DNA of 64,000 bases from Camillea tinctor (lineage: Eukaryota; Ascomycota; Sordariomycetes; Xylariales; Xylariaceae): NCBI GenBank assembly GCA_022578605.1, contig MU394054.1, positions 312,945-376,944 of the forward strand. Direction: 5' to 3'. The notes beneath the pieces are model-generated. The model searched no databases. It had not been told where the DNA came from and saw only the letters and a list, made by a program, of their open reading frames with translations. The translations under genes and the position numbers were made by a program. Below are positions 24,501-35,211 of this stretch, piece after piece. The first letter of the stretch is position 1. Each line of letters begins with the position of its first letter.

Positions 24501-24687
24501 GTATTCACTTTTGCTGCCAGAGAATAAGTAGGTTTTAGCACAGAGAGTGAATATATCAATACCTTGCTGAGAACCCATGATTATCTCGCATGTAGTCGAT
24601 AATGTACTTGAGCGGTTTGTTCTGATAAAGATATAGGGATCTGATTGTAGACCTGTGAGGGGTCCAATCTCTCGAGAGTCTCTTCAT
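21501..24687 (-). CDS. Clr5-domain protein with about 20 ankyrin repeats
   Basis: Protein of 999 residues assembled from four exons (24687-24563, 24513-24296, 24238-24140, 24058-21501) with introns of 49, 57 and 81 bases; all phases close. Residues 1 to about 60 (MKRLSRDWTPHRSTIRSLYL, then YERQLKVWRCRKN) match the Clr5 domain, named after a fission-yeast silencing factor and common at the N-terminus of Pezizomycotina proteins. After a linker of about 220 residues, some 20 ankyrin repeats run from about residue 320 to 960. Many end in GADVN or GADIN and several begin TALQAA. Fungal Clr5-ankyrin proteins have no established biochemical role; gene regulation or a repeat-based recognition role are both guesses. 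Exon 3 and the choice of acceptors rest on frame and phase only. Confidence 0.85.
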
Positions 24688-26274
24688 TTTCCGGATCCTA
24701 ATGATTCACATGCAGGTGTGATAAAGCCGTGGGTCGTTATTCAGGGGCTGGGGGCGGCAGAATAAGGCTAACCTGGTGTCAACAGGAAAGCCAACAGACT
24801 GAGCTGCGTAGAGAACAAACAATGAATAAAAAAGTAGAGAGATTCAGATGGATGGAGTTATAGAGAGGGTTGGAGAATTATCGAGGTCAGCTCTAGCTTT
24901 TTATAGACCTCAACTGGTTAATAGATGCAGAGGGAGGCTCTGTGGGAGGTGACCTAACATTGGGAAATTGCTCCTCATGTTCTCAGCCTGCCGCCGCCCA
25001 AGAATGTGATTGGGCGAAAACAAAAACCGTCGCTCCCTAGTCCTAGCAACCGTACTGGCTAGAATCGAAAACCCTCGAGTCCTTGCTCCTGCAGTTCCAA
25101 CCTATAACCCCCCGGTCATCTAGCCCCTCCAAAGTGCCACTTCACGTCATCATCGTTGTTACTCTATCTGCTATCCTTGTATATTCCTGCACGCTTGCAT
25201 ATATGTTGGATTGAACGGTTAGTCGAGGAGACACCCTTTATCTACTTAGTGACAAATGTTAACCTGTGCTCCCGGGTATAACGTCCTATTTTCTAGGCTA
25301 GTAGATTATTTTGATTAGGTTGCTATGTAAAGGTATACCTTTTTTGTAGAAAACACTCTTATAAGTAGAAGTGGGTTACAAAACCCTGGGCAACTTTCTT
25401 CGATTTGTCTGATATCAATATTCAGCGTGAACTTTAACCATAGTTATTGAAGTCTATATCCCTCTTATAGGTAATATTATTCTAGTAAGTAGGTACTCTT
25501 CCTACTGGTATTTACCTCGTACCCCTTTCATATGGGTACCTAGGTAGGTGTGTAACTATGTAGGTACCTACCGATAAGTCAATATATTACAACCAAAAAT
25601 AAAATCCGGTAGACCCAATTTATCTTTATTAGTCTACTTCTACTTCATACTGGAGAGGGTTTCTGTTTTTAACGAATCATAGTGACTAGTTATATGCAGA
25701 TCGGATCGCGCTGATATAAGAATTAGGTTGCCGTTTTCATGTACCATGTAGCTGGACCGGCCACCAAGGGCTCCACATGCAGAAAATACAGCCAATGGCA
25801 TATTACATAGTATTTGTCCTGCGCGCAGAAACTGATCTCTATCAAAAAACATATATCGATGATACAAGGACAAGTATTGCCGTGCATTGCTGGCATGCAT
25901 GGGTACTGAAAGTTCTCATGATTGGCCCAACACAAAAACCTTCCATCCTCTGCTTGGTGCGCCCTGTTTGGTCTCTGTCCCAGGGGCTAAGGCTCGTATA
26001 AACTGAGCGATACGTATAATGGACTCATGAAGGATTGTAAGACATAAACAGAAGAATGATGAAGGGTGAAAACTATAAAGACCGTGACCACTCTCTTCCC
26101 CTATCCATCTCCATCTCTCTCTCGAGCAGGATCTAGCCATCACTTCCTCCTTACATCATTCTTTTTCTTATTCAAATTACTTTGCCAGAAGCTCTGAAGT
26201 CCAACTTTCCATAAAGCCCTTACACTACTGGGAAAAAGATATTTGTTATTACTTTCTTGAACGGAAATATTCAT

Positions 26275-26307
<33 letters not shown>

Positions 26308-26381
26308 TATCTACCAAACAGGATATAAGAGAATAACGGCAAGGCAAGTCCTTAGTTATAATTGGATTGAACTTAGAAATC
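24688..26381. other. AT-rich stretch upstream of the Clr5-ankyrin gene
   Basis: Contains the presumed promoter of the Clr5-ankyrin gene at the left. Two overlapping minus-strand frames near 25640-25935 have no recognisable domain and are not called. TACCTAGGTA-type motifs occur at 25536-25548 and 25561-25571. The segment 26085-26175 is CT-rich like a transcription start region for the small frame that follows. Confidence 0.4.
26277..26306. repeat. TA microsatellite
   Basis: Fifteen tandem copies of TA, about 75 bases upstream of the first possible start of the small gene candidate. Confidence 0.95.
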
Positions 26382-26412
26382 ATGGCTAACAAGGAAAATA
26401 TAGACAGATAAC

Positions 26413-26592
26413 ATGCCGAATGCTTCGGAAACTCAGAACGATCTCTTGGGAGTGGGTGCTTGGGCTTCGACAGATGATAAACCCTCCGATACTCTCGAGC
26501 TCGACGAGCCAGAGGCTGAGAAGGAAGGGCATGGCCCATGGGAGTCAAGACTCAACCGAGTCAAAAACATCAGACAGCAACTAAACTACTGA
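26413..26592 (+). CDS. Possible small gene, 59 residues, unknown
   Basis: An ATG at 26413 opens a 59-codon frame (MPNASETQNDLLGVGAWAST at the N-terminus, NRVKNIRQQLNY at the C-terminus) that is acidic, hydrophilic and clearly less AT-rich than its surroundings. A second ATG at 26382 reads MANKENIDR and then hits a stop one frame off, so the true N-terminus may lie there with a one-base frameshift, or the gene may have an upstream exon. I do not recognise the protein. It could also be chance, but coding-like composition in an AT-rich spacer and a CT-rich stretch upstream argue for a real short gene or its remnant. Confidence 0.4.
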   Translation: MPNASETQNDLLGVGAWASTDDKPSDTLELDEPEAEKEGHGPWESRLNRVKNIRQQLNY

Positions 26593-27881
26593 GGCTGCTT
26601 CATTTGAGTCTGCTGGTTAGGGGCTATTTGGTGTCTGAGAAGCCTCGGCGAACATGGAATCAAGAATGAATATATTGCTGTGATTAGCAAAGGGGGTGGG
26701 TTATATATCACGAACTCAACCACTTTTACGTGACTTACTACTTAGGTGGTTAAACTTATTGGACCTGTATTTGCTTATTTCAGTCACGTCATGTCACTTA
26801 TACGCATACATACACATATATACACTCGTTGTTTCCCTTTGTTAAACCTGGATAGGTAATTAGTGAGAAATCTAGGCATGTTTCATTGTATGGAATCGCA
26901 CTCTTAATATTACTTAGCTGCGTGATATGTCTCTGTTTACATGAACCCATTACCTAGTCGTAATATAAGAACCGTTAAGGGTAATGTGTTAGATCAAGGG
27001 TCCCATATTTCTTCTAAAGGGGCCATTGGACGGAGGTATAACAATGTTGTCGATGTAGGAGGAATTGGCACTGGATATTCTGACTGCTTCGCAGATTTAT
27101 AAACAATTGGGGTTATAATTTGTAATAATCCCTTTGTGTCCATATACATGTTCCCTATCATTGTTCCTAGATGAACTTGATTATTTACATTGGTGTGATG
27201 CGTTGCTGTACCTATAATGCTAGTCATGAATATGAACAACGTCTATGAGTTACATAATTGGAAGTAGTATGTTTGGCAACCTAAAAGTTTGGTGTTTCTA
27301 TTTTAGTCTGGGTTGCGTTGCGTTGCGCCGTTAGACGGGACAGCCAAACGGATAGGTACGGATGGTGAGAGTGAGGAGGAAAGCGCAGACTTATAAGTCG
27401 TAATTGGACAATTCTCTGTCACATATGATCGTAGGATCTGCAAATATTTCTTCTGCCCACTAGGGGTTGTATGCTGCTATGTACCTTATAACCTACTGAC
27501 TAGTACATTGCTCCTGGATCTGATCGATACTCATCGTAGCTAAGAATGCCGTCATTATCCTAAGTTACGGAACAAGAACTAACAAGACGCTTCAAGCATG
27601 ATCATATAAGTAGGACTTAGTCCCATTTTAGTAAGTTACCTATTTAATATTTCAAAACCATTGTATCATCGTTAGAATATCGGTTTACTACCACACTGCC
27701 TGACTTTAATATTTGACCTATAGTATATTCGTAAATAGGGACATAACCTTTCAATAAGTAAGTAAGTAAGAAAGAAAAGGAAATCCTAGCACGCTTAATC
27801 TACCGAACTTATTCTACCTATCAGTATTCCTTTCTCTTGTTCGCTATCCCCAACTCAACGTATTTTTAGTTCCTATAGTTC
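26593..27881. other. AT-rich stretch downstream of the BTB-like gene
   Basis: No gene supported. A minus-strand frame at 26994-27239 has no domain and AT-driven composition. A TAAG tandem run lies near 27755-27772. The right end is the 3' flank of the BTB-like gene. Confidence 0.45.
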
Positions 27882-28956
27882 CTAGGCTTCGACGGGGTAT
27901 GGCCTGATGTCATCATCTCGATAGTTACCAAGAGTTTTGGCAGCGTTATTCTTCTCTTCGCTAATTCGAGTTGTAGCTTCCATGAGGAACTGACTGTTCG
28001 CTTGTACTAGGGGAAATGTTAATCAAAGCTCTTCCTCTCCTCTCGTTTGTGGGTATTCTGAGTGGCATAATATCTTAAAAAGGCCTCGGCTAGAACAATG
28101 TAGAAGAAGAAAGCTTTACTTACAGAATCTGGCAACTACAGGGTGATATTGGTAGTCGCTATACTTGAGTGCTACGAAGTCGCGGAGTATTTTCCTCATC
28201 CGATCGCCAGTCTCCGCCTTTTCGCAGACGTAACTGAGCAGGACGACCAGATCGGGCAGTACCTCATACCAGTCGACCCAGACCTCGATGGTACGACACA
28301 GCTTATGGAGTGCGAGCTCCGCGAGACCCACAACTTCGTACCTCTTGCCGGCGAAGTAGAGCTTCGCGTGGCACATGAAGACAGGCGTGTAGTCCGCCCC
28401 CCGGCAATTCATCTTCTCCGGCTCATGAGTTCTGCCAGTCGGCGGCTTGCAATCATCTAGGGAATCCTTCAATCCGAGCCTCTCGTCTAAATAGCCCTGA
28501 CAGCGGCTCGTGTACATTTTGTAGAGAGGCATGCGCTCTGCTTTCCACGCTTCTTTGCCCTCCTTTGATAGATCTTCGATCTTGTAGCTGGTAGATCCGT
28601 CATCGTGCTGCGGTGCCCTGGGAGTTTCGTAGTCCCTGGTATACACGTACGCCTTCAAGGCTTCAAAGGTTTCGGTATTGAGATCTGGCAACACTGCTTC
28701 GTTGGGCCTGGTGCCGGGTGAGGGGTGGTTGATCTTTTCACCGAAGCACACAGAGGCCTGAGTGAAGGGGATTGGGTCGACGGAAAATACTGTTTCATTT
28801 TCCCCAACAATGAATCGAAAGGAGTCAGAACCAGTGATGCTGTAAGTTTGAGAGAGATACGTAGTTAGCCTCACTCTTGAAGACGGTCGATGACCAAGAT
28901 CATATAAAAAGACTTTCGATTATATAAAATCAGCTTACGTACCTTTGAGAATCCAT
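27882..28956 (-). CDS. BTB/POZ-like fungal protein
   Basis: Protein of 284 residues from three exons: a 14-base first exon (28956-28943, MDSQ), the main exon (28839-28124) and a last exon (28006-27882) ending RPYPVEA. Introns are 103 and 117 bases; phases close. The segment SDSFRFIVGENETVFSVDP, then VLPDLNTETFEALKAYVYT, then YKMYTSRCQGYLDERLG fits the degenerate BTB/POZ proteins that are numerous in Pezizomycotina. A second half follows with CHAKLYFAGKRYEVVGLAE, also typical. BTB domains mediate dimerisation and, in some proteins, link substrates to cullin-3 ligases; no such role is known for this fungal group. The tiny first exon is inferred from the splice sites and phase. Confidence 0.78.
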
Positions 28957-30757
28957 ATTGTCGGTATTCGTAGTGATTTATCGGTTTGATCTAGCTGGTG
29001 ACTATAGCGGGTTCGGCAATGGGATATTTATACATGAATTTTGGAACTCGACTCCAAGTTCTAGCACATAGCCTTGCAGGTATAATAAATAAAGGGTTGA
29101 GGGGTATACCAACGAGAGAAAATAAGGGGCGAAAGGACAAATAAGAACTTCATGTCTCGTATAAAACATCTTGAAACCACATCAGGAGTTGGGGGCTGGT
29201 GTAGCAAGAATGAAAAGGGGTGTGAGAGAAACAGATCGAGTTGAGCTTTCTCCTTTCCACGTCACTATACGCAGGCTGCCGGGAAGAATATGTGTCACAG
29301 CGGGTATAACAAACAATATTTTCAGTAGCACACCGACATGATGTTTGAAATAACTGGATGTTCATAAATGTAGTCCAGCAGCTCGTATTCAAGTTGTCCT
29401 CTCTATTATTGAATTTTTCATTCGTGTATGTGCCCTCAGCCTCATTTTCTACGTTAGAGGGGCCGGAATGATGCTTCTTTCCATGTTTGCCAAATAGTGA
29501 CTATATGACTTGTGTACGGTCAGTTTTATATGTTACCTGTAGCATTGGGGGTTTACAAAGAGCTTCGCTCGAGACCTAACTTAATCATGAAGCCTAATCA
29601 TGGCTGTGTTAGTATTATGAAGATGAACGGCATTTATACATTCTCCGATCCTAAAGCAACAGATTTGTCTCGCAGGTTTGCCTGGTAGATGTGATGCTTA
29701 TAAATATCTATATACTGCCCAGGTAGGTGGTTATAACGTAAATTGACGACTGAACTAAACTAAACAAGAGATAACCATACTGCTAACATTTGTAGGATAA
29801 TTGCAAGGTAGCATTGATTAAATATTAGGAGACAGTTATTATTTTCTATTCAATGAATGTTTCACTTCGGTACGATCTTGCCCCCAGATAGGGGTCAGAA
29901 ATGTACCTATGTAAGGACCCAAGGCTGGCGATATGTAATAATTGATTTTATTTGACACTAAGTTGGGTAGGTAATTACATATATTCATTACCAATACGCA
30001 AAACTGAAGCTGCTTTAATCCCTCTACTACAAATATATAAAATTATACAAACTAATCTAAGACAGTTCTACAGTAATGTGAGACCACAGCCCTGTGGTAT
30101 AACGGAAATCACTGTCCAATCTAAGTACTGGGTGACCTATTTAGATATTACGACCGAGCCTAGACTGAAGACTAGAGAAAGTTACATCTGTATTGATATC
30201 AGACCCGTTGATATTATATCTCTTGTGCGGTTTGTTTAGACTACAGTAGCGTTACGAGGTTCAAGGGGGCTAACGGGAAGGATGGAGTAGAGGACAGCCG
30301 CAATTGGTTTATATTACCTCTTGTGGTTTATTGGTACTATGTATATTAATATTGATGGCAGGAACCTAGCTGATTTGATGCCCTGTTCATCTATATGCGT
30401 TGATTTGACGCCTGCTTCCCCTGCCCCCCTCAGCGTAGAGAGCACAAGAGATACTGTGGATGGGTATCAATATACTTACCCATAAGAACCATAGAGCGAA
30501 TAATAATAGCAATGAGATTAGCAGACCTACATCTGGGGCTAAAAATAAGCACCATACACGGGCAACGCGTAGGCAATAATATTTATTTTATTATTAAAAT
30601 TTTCTTTTCAAAAAAAAAAAAAAAAAACCCCTTCTTGGAGTGAGGTTATACGTTACATTGCACACTTGATCATGATTGCTAAGAATGCACTAAAGCACTG
30701 CCACTCTCTAAGCGGATGGCGACATTAAATACGTGAGTTATTCCAATGCCTCCTACA
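28957..30757. other. AT-rich gene-free stretch with an A18 run
   Basis: The left part is the promoter of the BTB-like gene. Frames near 29150-29392 and 29952-30239 are AT-driven and show no domain. An 18-base A homopolymer lies at 30610-30627, about 130 bases downstream of the DnaJ-gene stop. No mobile element could be recognised. Confidence 0.45.
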
Positions 30758-33424
30758 CTAGGTAGCACGAGATGACGGTGGGAGAACCAGCGCCTCCTCA
30801 TCGCCACTAACCTCAACCGTAGCCTCTTTCCCCCTGTACATGTACCTCACGTGCAAGACTTTCTGCTCGCCGGGGGACGGGTCCCAGAACCCGAGGATAT
30901 TGCTTTTGCAAACACGAGCGGGGATGTACAGACGACTGCCACTCACGAGCGCGGCCACAGGAACCGTTACATCAGCAACCTCTTCTGCGCCCCAGGCGTT
31001 GCTCGAGCCGGGCGCTTTGACGCCGTACTTGGCGCTCATGATGATGAGCCCGCTCGCAGTGTACTCAGCTCGCTGTTTCGTCTGGACGCCTGCCATCATT
31101 AGCGACGCAACCTGGTCCGCCTCCACACGCTTGTATCCCTGGTCGTCTTGAAGAGAAGCTTTCACCCTCTCCTGTTTGAGTCGGAATTGGCGGAGACGCT
31201 GGTACCGACTCCATGCCTCCCATACCGCAAAACCCGTGAATGGAATAACAGTACTCCAGAACAAGACACCCGTGTTTAGATTCTCTCTTGAACACATGAG
31301 AAAGGGCAGATTGACGCGCCGGCCGAGGCGCGACCAGTACACTGACAGATGTAGCGAGTAGCTACTAAGACCTAGCTCGAAGCCTAACTTCGCGAAACGC
31401 CCAACGCGCTTTAGACATCGTACTGCGAGATACCCTGCCCAGACGGAATTCGATGAAAACTCAGCTTCAATGCGGACCTCCCGGCCTGAAAACAAGCTGC
31501 ATCGTTTTCGATGGGCAATCGTATGCTGATCCCGTGCTTGGTGAGGTAACTCGAAGCTCACATCACGAGCATATTTGAGAGAACCCGATAGATAGGTAGA
31601 CTCGGCGGAAGCAGAAGCTGTCCACGAAGCTGTCCCGTCGTTGTGAAATCCCTTGTCGAGCCCACGGAGCCCACGATCTGAAAGGCGGTCCGTTATGAGA
31701 GTGCCTCGCGGATCGAGCGGACCTCCTACTTTGTACGCTATTTCTAGTTTAGGGGTGCGATAGAGGGGCAGGTCGAAGTATAGAAGCTTTCTCTTCACCC
31801 TAGATGTAAAATCTGACAAGATACGACATGTCTCGTCTGCCCGCATTTGCCAATCACCACTGTCAATGCTGCACAGCAGCACCCCTTCCGCAGTGGGTCT
31901 CCGCACGCTTGACCAGAACCTTGGAAGCCGTCTGCCGTATAGACTTGATTTTACACCAACTTGCACCAAGCTCCTCACGTTCTTGTCGTAAGGAATGACC
32001 ATATGTCTTGATACCCCGATGGACACGGAAGGCTCGGGAAGCACCTCTGTCTCGGCTTCTATCACGGTGTCGCCTTGGCCTGTATTGCCGATCGCTGTCG
32101 AATGCTCTGATTTGGAGGTCAGTTTTCCCCGAGAGACATTGTGTCGTAGTTTGATTGCGATCAAGGGATGAATCTTCCCAATGTGTAGCTGAACTAAACG
32201 GTCCTTCGTCAACGTCGTAGAAAAGCTGGGCTGGTATGGATCGAGTAGAGTGATAACAGGCAAAAATGAGACGTTTTGAAGAAACCCGTAGACTGAACCC
32301 CTGACCGCTAAGACGGTACCGCCTCTCTCATTAGAGAGTAGGTTCTGTTGAACCTCGAGGTATTCAGGCCGCTTTTCTGCAGCCTTGCTCTGCGAGATGA
32401 ACTTAGTGGGTATGTACGCCCGAACGATCTGAGTGGCCTGGCGGAGTTGACGATCAACTCCAGGCAAGTCAAGTGAGAAGGAATGGGCCATCTCAAAATC
32501 AACCGGCTCCACGGTGGATGCCCCATCTTGACGGCCATGCTTGAGATGATTGGACAATTCCTGAGCATCAAATCTCGCGCCGAGCTCCCAGAAGTCTAAG
32601 CCCGCATCCGTATTCTCTTGCTGCTCACGATCCCGCATAAAGTCAGCATGCCAGAGGCGATAGTCTTCATCATTCAGGCTGCTGACGCGGCTGGTGGCAT
32701 GCGAAGATGCACCGTGGAGGAGGTCTAAATCGTATTTTTGACGCCGACATGGATCCAGCAATGTCTCAAAAGCGTTCTGGATGATCATGAAGTAGACTCC
32801 GGATGCCTGTCGGAGGTTTGGCGGCTGTACATCTGGGTATAGTAAGGTGAGAAGCCGGAAGTAGGCGCGACGAATGCTGTCAGGAGAGGGATCTCGTGAG
32901 ACACATAAAAGGTCATAGTAGTTGTAGTTGTTAATGTTTTCAGGCCGTGAGGCAGGAGGCCTATCTGGAGTGGCATTTCTATCGCCATCATTATCATCAT
33001 TTTTTTCATTGTCGTTGTCATCGTCGTCATTATCATCATCGTCGTCGTCGTCGTCGTCGTCCTCCTTCTCCTCCTCACTTTCATCGTCGTCACTAGCCAC
33101 TTCATTCAGAGGCTGCGACACGACAGTGCTACGAGCAATTGACGAAGCATCATCAAAATCGAATTCGAACTCACGCCGCGTAGCAGCAAACTGGTCAGTC
33201 AGAGAGAAGCGCGAAGCCGTACTTCTGATACTTGGGGCATAGCCAGGAGGGGGCTGGGAGGGCTGATGACGTGGGGTCTCATCATGGTGATGGTGATGGC
33301 GCACAGATGGCCGGGCAGATGAGTTCCTTGAAGCTGCTGATGCATTATTCTCAGCGTGACCTCGGGCTCTGCGCCTATGCCTACTGCTATTTCTCTTCGA
33401 GCTGCGGGTCGAACGGTCAGCCAT
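30758..33424 (-). CDS. DnaJC11-like J-domain protein with YPD in place of HPD
   Basis: Single-exon protein of 888 residues. The N-terminus is basic and disordered with a His run, then an Asp/Glu/Asn tract at about residues 108-150. A J-domain follows at about residues 165-235 (YYDLLCVSRDPSPDSIRRAY, FETLLDPCRRQKYDLDLL). At the invariant HPD position the sequence reads LLYPDVQPP, so residue 196 is Tyr. The long middle is beta-rich. The C-terminus (WDPSPGEQKVLHVRYMYRGK) matches the DUF3395 domain of DNAJC11, a mitochondrial outer-membrane protein linked to cristae organisation in animals. A hydrophobic stretch lies at about residues 725-742. HPD is needed to stimulate Hsp70 ATPase, so this protein may not be a working co-chaperone. 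The start at 33424 is the first ATG of the frame. Confidence 0.85.
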   Translation of the reverse strand: MADRSTRSSKRNSSRHRRRARGHAENNASAASRNSSARPSVRHHHHHDETPRHQPSQPPPGYAPSIRSTASRFSLTDQFAATRREFEFDFDDASSIARSTVVSQPLNEVASDDDESEEEKEDDDDDDDDDDNDDDDNDNEKNDDNDGDRNATPDRPPASRPENINNYNYYDLLCVSRDPSPDSIRRAYFRLLTLLYPDVQPPNLRQASGVYFMIIQNAFETLLDPCRRQKYDLDLLHGASSHATSRVSSLNDEDYRLWHADFMRDREQQENTDAGLDFWELGARFDAQELSNHLKHGRQDGASTVEPVDFEMAHSFSLDLPGVDRQLRQATQIVRAYIPTKFISQSKAAEKRPEYLEVQQNLLSNERGGTVLAVRGSVYGFLQNVSFLPVITLLDPYQPSFSTTLTKDRLVQLHIGKIHPLIAIKLRHNVSRGKLTSKSEHSTAIGNTGQGDTVIEAETEVLPEPSVSIGVSRHMVIPYDKNVRSLVQVGVKSSLYGRRLPRFWSSVRRPTAEGVLLCSIDSGDWQMRADETCRILSDFTSRVKRKLLYFDLPLYRTPKLEIAYKVGGPLDPRGTLITDRLSDRGLRGLDKGFHNDGTASWTASASAESTYLSGSLKYARDVSFELPHQARDQHTIAHRKRCSLFSGREVRIEAEFSSNSVWAGYLAVRCLKRVGRFAKLGFELGLSSYSLHLSVYWSRLGRRVNLPFLMCSRENLNTGVLFWSTVIPFTGFAVWEAWSRYQRLRQFRLKQERVKASLQDDQGYKRVEADQVASLMMAGVQTKQRAEYTASGLIIMSAKYGVKAPGSSNAWGAEEVADVTVPVAALVSGSRLYIPARVCKSNILGFWDPSPGEQKVLHVRYMYRGKEATVEVSGDEEALVLPPSSRAT

Positions 33425-34435
33425 TGGACAATTGGTAATTGTTAAATGCTCCGATGCGGGTTGTGGTTCGCAGGGTTAGTTTTGAGAGCGGGTCGTTTTT
33501 TTCCTATGCCTGTAGTGTTATCGTGGGTTATGGAGTCAGATGTGAGTGTGAGCTGCCGGGTGCTAATCGCAGACTTACGCAATCCAGCGTTACATTAGCC
33601 GAGGGCAGAAGAGACATTTAACAAGCGGTGAGGTACATATAGAGACAGACATCCATCCAATGCTGTGCTTCAACTTCAGATGCTGTGTTGCGGATAATTC
33701 GAATTGAGGTGAGTACTCATGTTTCTTCACTGCCTTTTTTTTCTTAGGCCCACATCGTGCCACTAGGTTCCCCGCCTCCTCATTCTAATGTAGGGCCATT
33801 GTGTTTTGTTTAATCCATCCTATATAAAACGAGGATAAGCAGCAAGGATCACGATCTAGTTGTACACTAAGATTAGTGTAGGTAGTGTTAAGAAAGATAT
33901 TCATACTATAATTGCATAATCGATGGCTAGTTAAGAGTAGTTTACCCTATTTGGCTCGGAGAAGTACAAAGACTATGCCTATATCCGAGCTTACAATCTA
34001 TGCCAAGATTCGCATTTACACTCCAACTCCTCGCCAAGACCAGCAGTAGTGTACTATGGAGGATCTCACATGGGAACGATCTTTATAAAATTTCAATACA
34101 AGGGTATCGGAGTTTACAATGCTTTTCATAACAATGTCCAAAGTGATTTAAAGTTATAAGGAATTGATATAATGCCCCTGGCCAATCTCACCCGTTAAGG
34201 AATCCGGGGTCTTCCTATCTTAAATGACTCCAATTTTTAAAGTAGTTAAAAACATCGTGAATTTCCATTCCTCTAATATCAAGTGCTTAAGAAGAAACAA
34301 AGCTTGGTTAAGTTCGCGTTAAGAACAAGTGTAGCTGGTTTGGAGAATTTTAAAAGCTATAAATGAAGAAAAACCTCCTGTCTACGATTCAAGACACATT
34401 TCAGGACCCTGGCTCAGGACATCACACACGAGTCT
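33425..34435. other. Spacer between the DnaJ-like and GNAT genes
   Basis: No supportable gene. The first 250 bases are presumably the DnaJ gene's promoter and leader, with a short frame at 33439-33621 that has no domain. The remainder is AT-rich 3' flank of the GNAT gene. Confidence 0.45.
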
Positions 34436-35211
34436 TCAATTCTCCCAGGGCCTACCTCCCGCTTCATGTTTTCCTTCAACCGGTCTCCGCATGAGCCAAA
34501 ACGTGAATTTGCCGACCTTCTTCTCAATCTCTTGCCATTCCTTATCTTGCTCCTCTCTTTGTGGATGAATGACGTTCTCTTCGATAGAAACGAAGTTGTT
34601 TGCTTCATACAAGCGTTTGCCATATGGCGTTGAATCAAGGAAAATCTCCAGACGCAACTCGTCAGCTTTCCGCATACCCCAGTCCATAAATTGCTGGCCA
34701 ACACCTTTACGTCGGTAGTTAGGATGAGTAAAGATGATGAAAAGGTCTCGTATTCCTCTGTCAGCGTCTTCTCTATTAATAGTTGAGGTTGTTCCTTGTA
34801 CTCACAAACATGAGCTCTCTGAGCCACACGAGCTCTTGGGGCAGAATGAAGCTGAAGTGCCTGCTCGACATACGCACGTGAACCCCCCTCTGGAAACCAA
34901 GTTACCTCTGCAGCGGACGGCGATGCGAAGGGATTCTCTCGGTGGATTTTCCAAAGGGCACCACCAGCTATGTTGCCAGTCTCGCTATCGACAACCTTTC
35001 GCCAGTAGCTCGAAGGGTCAGGTGTATGCCAAAGCTTTAATCGATCTGCCGCTTCGGCGATAGCTTCCTCCCGGGCCTCTGCATTGGTCCCGTGGGTTGG
35101 GAAGAAGATATGAAAGAACTTTTGGGGTGGATCTTCGTACGATTCGAACATGCACCTAGCAAGCGCTGGAAAATCATTGTCGACGTTGATTTCTTGAAGA
35201 TGTAGAGTCAT
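34436..35211 (-). CDS. GNAT-family N-acetyltransferase
   Basis: Protein of 238 residues from two exons (35211-34806 and 34746-34436) across a 59-base intron. The donor is GTGAGT. The acceptor that restores the family pattern is the uncommon GAG at 34747-34749, giving RAHVYLFIIFTHPNYRRKGVG. The preceding ACAG acceptor would put a stop codon in frame. A CTGAC branch site lies 13 bases before the chosen acceptor. The acetyl-CoA loop RRKGVG is at residues 147-152, followed by FLDSTPYGKRLYEANNFV, the usual closing strands of fungal GNAT proteins. The start at 35211 (MTLHLQEINVDNDFPAL) is the only in-frame ATG before the domain. Substrate unknown; small-molecule or protein amine acetylation are both possible. 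Confidence 0.83.

Noticed and set aside
25640..25935. Two overlapping minus-strand frames of 86 and 70 codons
   Set aside because: Possible old coding remnant, but neither frame matches a known family and there is no start context or splice support.
32785..33105. Thr/Met-rich minus-strand frame in the DnaJ-like gene
   Set aside because: Frame shadow of the GAC/GAT codons that encode the acidic tract.
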